From Gammaproteobacteria bacterium (lineage in GTDB: Bacteria > Pseudomonadota > Gammaproteobacteria > S144-34): 7,492 nucleotides of DNA. The stretch lies in NCBI GenBank assembly GCA_015487895.1, contig WFOW01000026.1:1-7492 (forward strand), in the 5' to 3' direction. The position numbers were made by a program, and so were the translations under genes. Every line of letters begins with the position of its first letter. Positions within the stretch are counted from its first letter, which is position 1. Shown piece after piece: positions 4,923 to 7,492 of this stretch. The notes under the pieces were generated by a model. The model was not told the DNA's origin and searched no databases. It worked only from the letters and a program-made list of their open reading frames with translations.

Positions 4923-6073
4923 CCGCGCTCCCCGCCGGCGGCCTCCCCGGCAGCGGGCGCCCCTGCCGGCGGCGCCTCTTCCCCCGTCCGGGCGCCGGGC
5001 GGCCCGCCGGCCTCATCCCCCTCCGCATCCTCCGGTCCCGGCAGGGCGTTGAGCACGGCCTTGACCAGCACCGCCAGCGGGATGGCGAAGAACACCCCCC
5101 AGAAGCCCCACAGCCCGCCGAAGAAGAGCACGGCGACGATGATGGCGACGGGGTGCAGGTCCACCGCCTCCGAGAAGAGCAGCGGCACCAGCACGTTGCC
5201 GTCGAGCACCTGGATGACGGTGTAGGCCGCCATCAGCCAGGCGAACTCGCTGCTCCAGCCCCACTGGAAGTAGCCGACGAGCGCCACCGGCACCGTGGCC
5301 GCCACGGCGCCGATGAAGGGGATGATGACCGAGACGCCGACGATGAGGGAGAGCAGCATCGCGAACTGCAGGCCGAGGAGCTGGAAGGTGAGGAAGGTGA
5401 CGCCCCAGACGATGAGGATCTCCCAGAACTTGCCGCGGATGTAGTTGCCGATCTGGTGGTCGACCTCGTGCCAGACGCGCACGGCGAGCTCGCGCTCGCG
5501 CGGCAGGTAGCGGTCGAACCAGGCCAGGATGCGCGCCTTGTCCTTGAGCATGAAGAAGACCAGGATCGGCACCAGCACCACGTAGACGACGAAGGTGGCG
5601 ACGCCGATCACGGAGGTGACCGAGCGCGAGAGCACCTCCTGCCCCAGCGCCGCCACCTCGGCGCGCACCGCCTCGATCAAGGCCTGCACCTGCTCCTGCG
5701 TGACGAACTGGGGATAGCGCTCGGGCAGGCGCTCGAGCACGGCCTGGCCCGAGGCGATCATGCCCGGAAGCTGCTGGACGAGCTGCGTGACCTGGCGCGA
5801 GATCAGCGGCGCCAGCCCGAAGACCAGGAAGAGCACGAAGGCCATGAAGCCGAAAAAGACCACGGCCGTGGCGAGCAGCCGCGGCACGCCCCGGCGCTCC
5901 AGCGGCCCCACCACGCCCTCGAGCAGGTAGGCGATGACGACCGCCGCCAGCACCGGCGCCAGCATGTCGCCCATGAGCAGGACGACGGAGAAGCCCGCCA
6001 CCAGCAGGAGGGCGAGGATCACCACCTGCGGGTTGGCGAGCTGGCGCGCGAGCCACTGCCGCATCATCTCCAT
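4919..6073 (-). CDS. AI-2E/PerM-family inner-membrane permease
   Basis: This 384-residue polytopic protein belongs to the AI-2E transporter (PerM/YdiK/TqsA) family. Hydrophobic stretches sit at about 16-34, 36-52, 65-91, 153-177, 216-264 and 276-342, the last two containing several helices. Between the third and fourth is a soluble helical segment (about 92-150), typical of the family. Family-like motifs include I-R-G-K-F (212-216), I-P-F-I-G (251-255), D-G-N-V-L-V-P-L-L-F (291-300) and H-P-V-A-I-I-V-A-V-L-F-F-G (307-319). The tail 344-384 is an acidic Gly/Ala/Pro-rich extension, probably disordered. The substrate is unknown; autoinducer export was shown for only some relatives, while others move ions. 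The ATG at 6073-6071 is preferred, but ATGs at 6067 and 6064 and a TTG at 6082 are close and none has a strong ribosome site. It lies 44 bp after the 121-residue gene. Confidence 0.92.
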   Translation of the reverse strand: MEMMRQWLARQLANPQVVILALLLVAGFSVVLLMGDMLAPVLAAVVIAYLLEGVVGPLERRGVPRLLATAVVFFGFMAFVLFLVFGLAPLISRQVTQLVQQLPGMIASGQAVLERLPERYPQFVTQEQVQALIEAVRAEVAALGQEVLSRSVTSVIGVATFVVYVVLVPILVFFMLKDKARILAWFDRYLPRERELAVRVWHEVDHQIGNYIRGKFWEILIVWGVTFLTFQLLGLQFAMLLSLIVGVSVIIPFIGAVAATVPVALVGYFQWGWSSEFAWLMAAYTVIQVLDGNVLVPLLFSEAVDLHPVAIIVAVLFFGGLWGFWGVFFAIPLAVLVKAVLNALPGPEDAEGDEAGGPPGARTGEEAPPAGAPAAGEAAGGERG

Positions 6074-6117
6074 GGGCGGCAAGGGTACGCGGGGCGGCGC
6101 GGCGCCGGCAAGCGCCC

Positions 6118-6483
6118 TCAGCCGTCGCGCATGCGCTCGTAATGGGCGCGGAACAGCGCCTCGAGCTCGTCGATGACCTCTTCCGCGGGCCGGCCCTGCA
6201 TGACGTGCTGCGCCACCAGCGCCGAGGTCTCGCCCAGCATGCGGGACCTGTCGAGCATGGGATAGGTTCGCGACAGGCGCTTGATGGCGGCGATGACGGT
6301 CTCGCCCTCGGGGCGCGGGACGGGCTCGGGCGCCGGCGGCGGCCCGGCCGGCGCCGGCGCCGCGGCGCCGGCACGCTCGGCGAGGAACTCGGCGAAGGCG
6401 AGCAGGGTCTCCCGCGCGCTCCCGTCGAGGGCGCGGTAGAGCTCGAGCAGGCGGCGCTCGCTGCGCGGGCCCCTCACATGCAC
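6118..6483 (-). CDS. Conserved-looking protein of unknown function (121 residues)
   Basis: I do not recognise a named family. Residues 1-38 form a charged, amphipathic helical segment (L-L-E-L-Y-R-A-L-D and L-L-A-F-A-E-F-L-A-E-R). Residues 39-58 are an Ala/Pro linker. Residues 59-121 form a second unit with E-G-E-T-V-I-A-A-I-K-R-L-S-R-T-Y-P-M-L-D (59-78) and E-E-V-I-D-E-L-E-A-L-F (101-111). No signal peptide, membrane segment or cysteine is present, so it is likely soluble and cytoplasmic. The GTG at 6483-6481 has GGAGGAGGG 6 bases upstream, which strongly supports it as a real gene; another GTG two codons later is too far from that site. It lies 34 bp after the LysR gene and 44 bp before the permease gene on the same strand, so a shared transcript is likely. 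The second unit may bind a partner protein, but this is speculative. Confidence 0.8.
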   Translation of the reverse strand: MHVRGPRSERRLLELYRALDGSARETLLAFAEFLAERAGAAAPAPAGPPPAPEPVPRPEGETVIAAIKRLSRTYPMLDRSRMLGETSALVAQHVMQGRPAEEVIDELEALFRAHYERMRDG

Positions 6484-6517
6484 GGGCAGCCCTCCTCCGC
6501 CTCCGGCGCGCGCAGGC

Positions 6518-7459
6518 TCAGCCGCCGGGGGCCCTCCCCGCCGCGGCGCCCTGGCGCGCCGCCTCCTGCGCGCGGCAGTAGCTGCGCGCGAACTTCAGCA
6601 GCTCCTCCATGGCCCGCATGCGGAACTTGTGCTTCTGGTGCACGAAGGAGAAGGGCCGCTCCAGCGGCGGGTCGAGGGGCACGGCCACCAGCGTGCCGAG
6701 CTGCAGCTCCTTGCCGATGGTCGCGCGCGACATGATGGAGATCCCCATGCCGGCCTCGACCGCGCCCTTGATGGCCTCGGGGCTGCCGAGCTCCATGCAC
6801 ACGTTCATGTCGGCGGGCGAGGCGCCGGTGCGCTGCATGTACTCGCCGATCACCTCGCGCGTGCCCGAGCCCTCCTCGCGGCAGATGAAGGGATAGTCCG
6901 TCAGCTCCTCGGCGCGCACCGACTCGCGCCCCGCGAGCGGATGGCCGGGCGGGACGATCACCACCAGCTCGTCCATGCGGCAGGTCTCCACCACGAGGCT
7001 CTTGTTGCCCACCGGCGCCTCCACCACGCCGAGGTCGATGACGTTGTTCTCCACCATGGTCACGATCCCCTCGGTGTTGGAGACCTTGAGGTGGATGTTG
7101 ACCTCCGGGTAGCGCGCCTTGAAGTCGCCCAGCAGCGAGGGGAGCATGTACTCGGCGATGGTGGTGCTGGCGCCGATGACCACGGTGCCGCTGATCTGGC
7201 CCGTGATCTCGCGCACCGCGTCGTCCATCTCGGCGTAGAGCTGGAAGATGCGGTCGGCGTAACGGTAGACCAGCCTGCCCGCCTCGGTGAGGCTGATCCG
7301 GTTGTGGGTGCGGTCGAAGAGGCGGGTGTTGTAGTACTCCTCGAGCTGGCGCACCTGGAAGGTGACCGCCGGCTGCGTCATGTGCAGCTCCTCGGCCGCC
7401 TTGGTGAAGCTGAGCAGGCGCGCCACCGTGTGGAAGACCTGCAGCCGCCGGTCGGCCAT
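6518..7459 (-). CDS. LysR-type transcriptional regulator
   Basis: This 313-residue DNA-binding regulator has an N-terminal winged helix-turn-helix (about 1-60: L-Q-V-F-H-T-V-A ... S-F-T-K-A-A-E-E-L-H-M-T-Q-P-A-V-T, then L-F-D-R-T), a linker helix (about 62-88), and a periplasmic-binding-protein-like effector domain (about 91-293). Features of that domain are G-A-S-T-T-I-A-E-Y-M-L-P (96-107), D-L-G-V-V-E-A-P (142-149) and E-E-G-S-G-T-R-E (195-202). These resemble LysR proteins of the YeiE / selenium-metabolism-associated / CysB-like group, whose effectors are small anions or amino-acid-like molecules. The effector here is unknown, and so is the regulon. The C-terminus (about 297-313) is an Ala/Gly-rich tail. 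The ATG at 7459-7457 has GGAGGG 7 bases upstream. The next genes, 34 bp away and beyond, are on the same strand. Only 33 bases upstream are visible, with no clear promoter. Confidence 0.95.
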   Translation of the reverse strand: MADRRLQVFHTVARLLSFTKAAEELHMTQPAVTFQVRQLEEYYNTRLFDRTHNRISLTEAGRLVYRYADRIFQLYAEMDDAVREITGQISGTVVIGASTTIAEYMLPSLLGDFKARYPEVNIHLKVSNTEGIVTMVENNVIDLGVVEAPVGNKSLVVETCRMDELVVIVPPGHPLAGRESVRAEELTDYPFICREEGSGTREVIGEYMQRTGASPADMNVCMELGSPEAIKGAVEAGMGISIMSRATIGKELQLGTLVAVPLDPPLERPFSFVHQKHKFRMRAMEELLKFARSYCRAQEAARQGAAAGRAPGG

Positions 7460-7492
7460 GCCCCTACCCTCCCCTCCTCGGGGCCATAAGGA

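Noticed and set aside
4856..6142. A 428-codon plus-strand frame opposite the permease
   Set aside because: His/Asp/Glu/Arg-rich antisense translation of hydrophobic transmembrane codons; no ribosome site or recognisable domain.
6629..7489. A 286-codon plus-strand frame opposite the LysR gene
   Set aside because: Antisense shadow of a clear LysR gene; composition dominated by His, Asp, Val and Ala without domain features.

Overview
The window looks like chromosomal DNA from a very GC-rich, motile gammaproteobacterium. The protein sequences and the gene order recall Chromatiales / Ectothiorhodospiraceae-type lineages, but the genus cannot be fixed from the sequence alone. Most of it is a conserved gammaproteobacterial core neighbourhood: dapA-bamC facing away from gcvR-bcp, with an AI-2E/PerM-family permease next door, as in the E. 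coli purC-bamC-dapA / gcvR-bcp region.

Layout, left to right. Positions 1-500 (minus) hold the N-terminal part of a methyl-accepting chemotaxis protein that runs off the window. Just upstream of it is a good match to a flagellar sigma-28 (FliA) promoter. Positions 501-872 carry no gene. They hold that promoter and two related G-rich/C-rich imperfect palindromes with heptamer tandem arrays, including four exact copies of a 14-bp unit. Positions 873-3716 (minus) are a tight operon dapA-bamC-metallo-beta-lactamase-fold hydrolase, with a 4-bp ATGA overlap between the first two genes and a 19-bp gap before the third. Positions 3717-3882 are a divergent promoter region with an 18-bp perfect palindrome in the presumed gcvR leader. 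Positions 3883-4922 (plus) are gcvR-bcp, 14 bp apart. Positions 4919-7459 (minus) are a second presumed operon: a LysR-type regulator, a 121-residue protein of unknown function, and the permease. bcp and the permease end tail to tail on one shared CTAG, so each TAG stop lies in the other gene's stop.

Functionally, dapA starts the lysine/meso-diaminopimelate branch needed for peptidoglycan, and bamC encodes a lipoprotein of the outer-membrane beta-barrel assembly machine, so this operon has an envelope theme. GcvR is an ACT-domain regulator linked to glycine cleavage, and Bcp is a thiol peroxidase. The LysR operon has no visible substrate or target.

I see no defence island, prophage, CRISPR array or clearly new system. 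The points most worth checking are the apparent ATC start codon of gcvR, the repeat modules at 590-855, the FliA promoter, and the uncharacterised 121-residue protein between the LysR gene and the permease.
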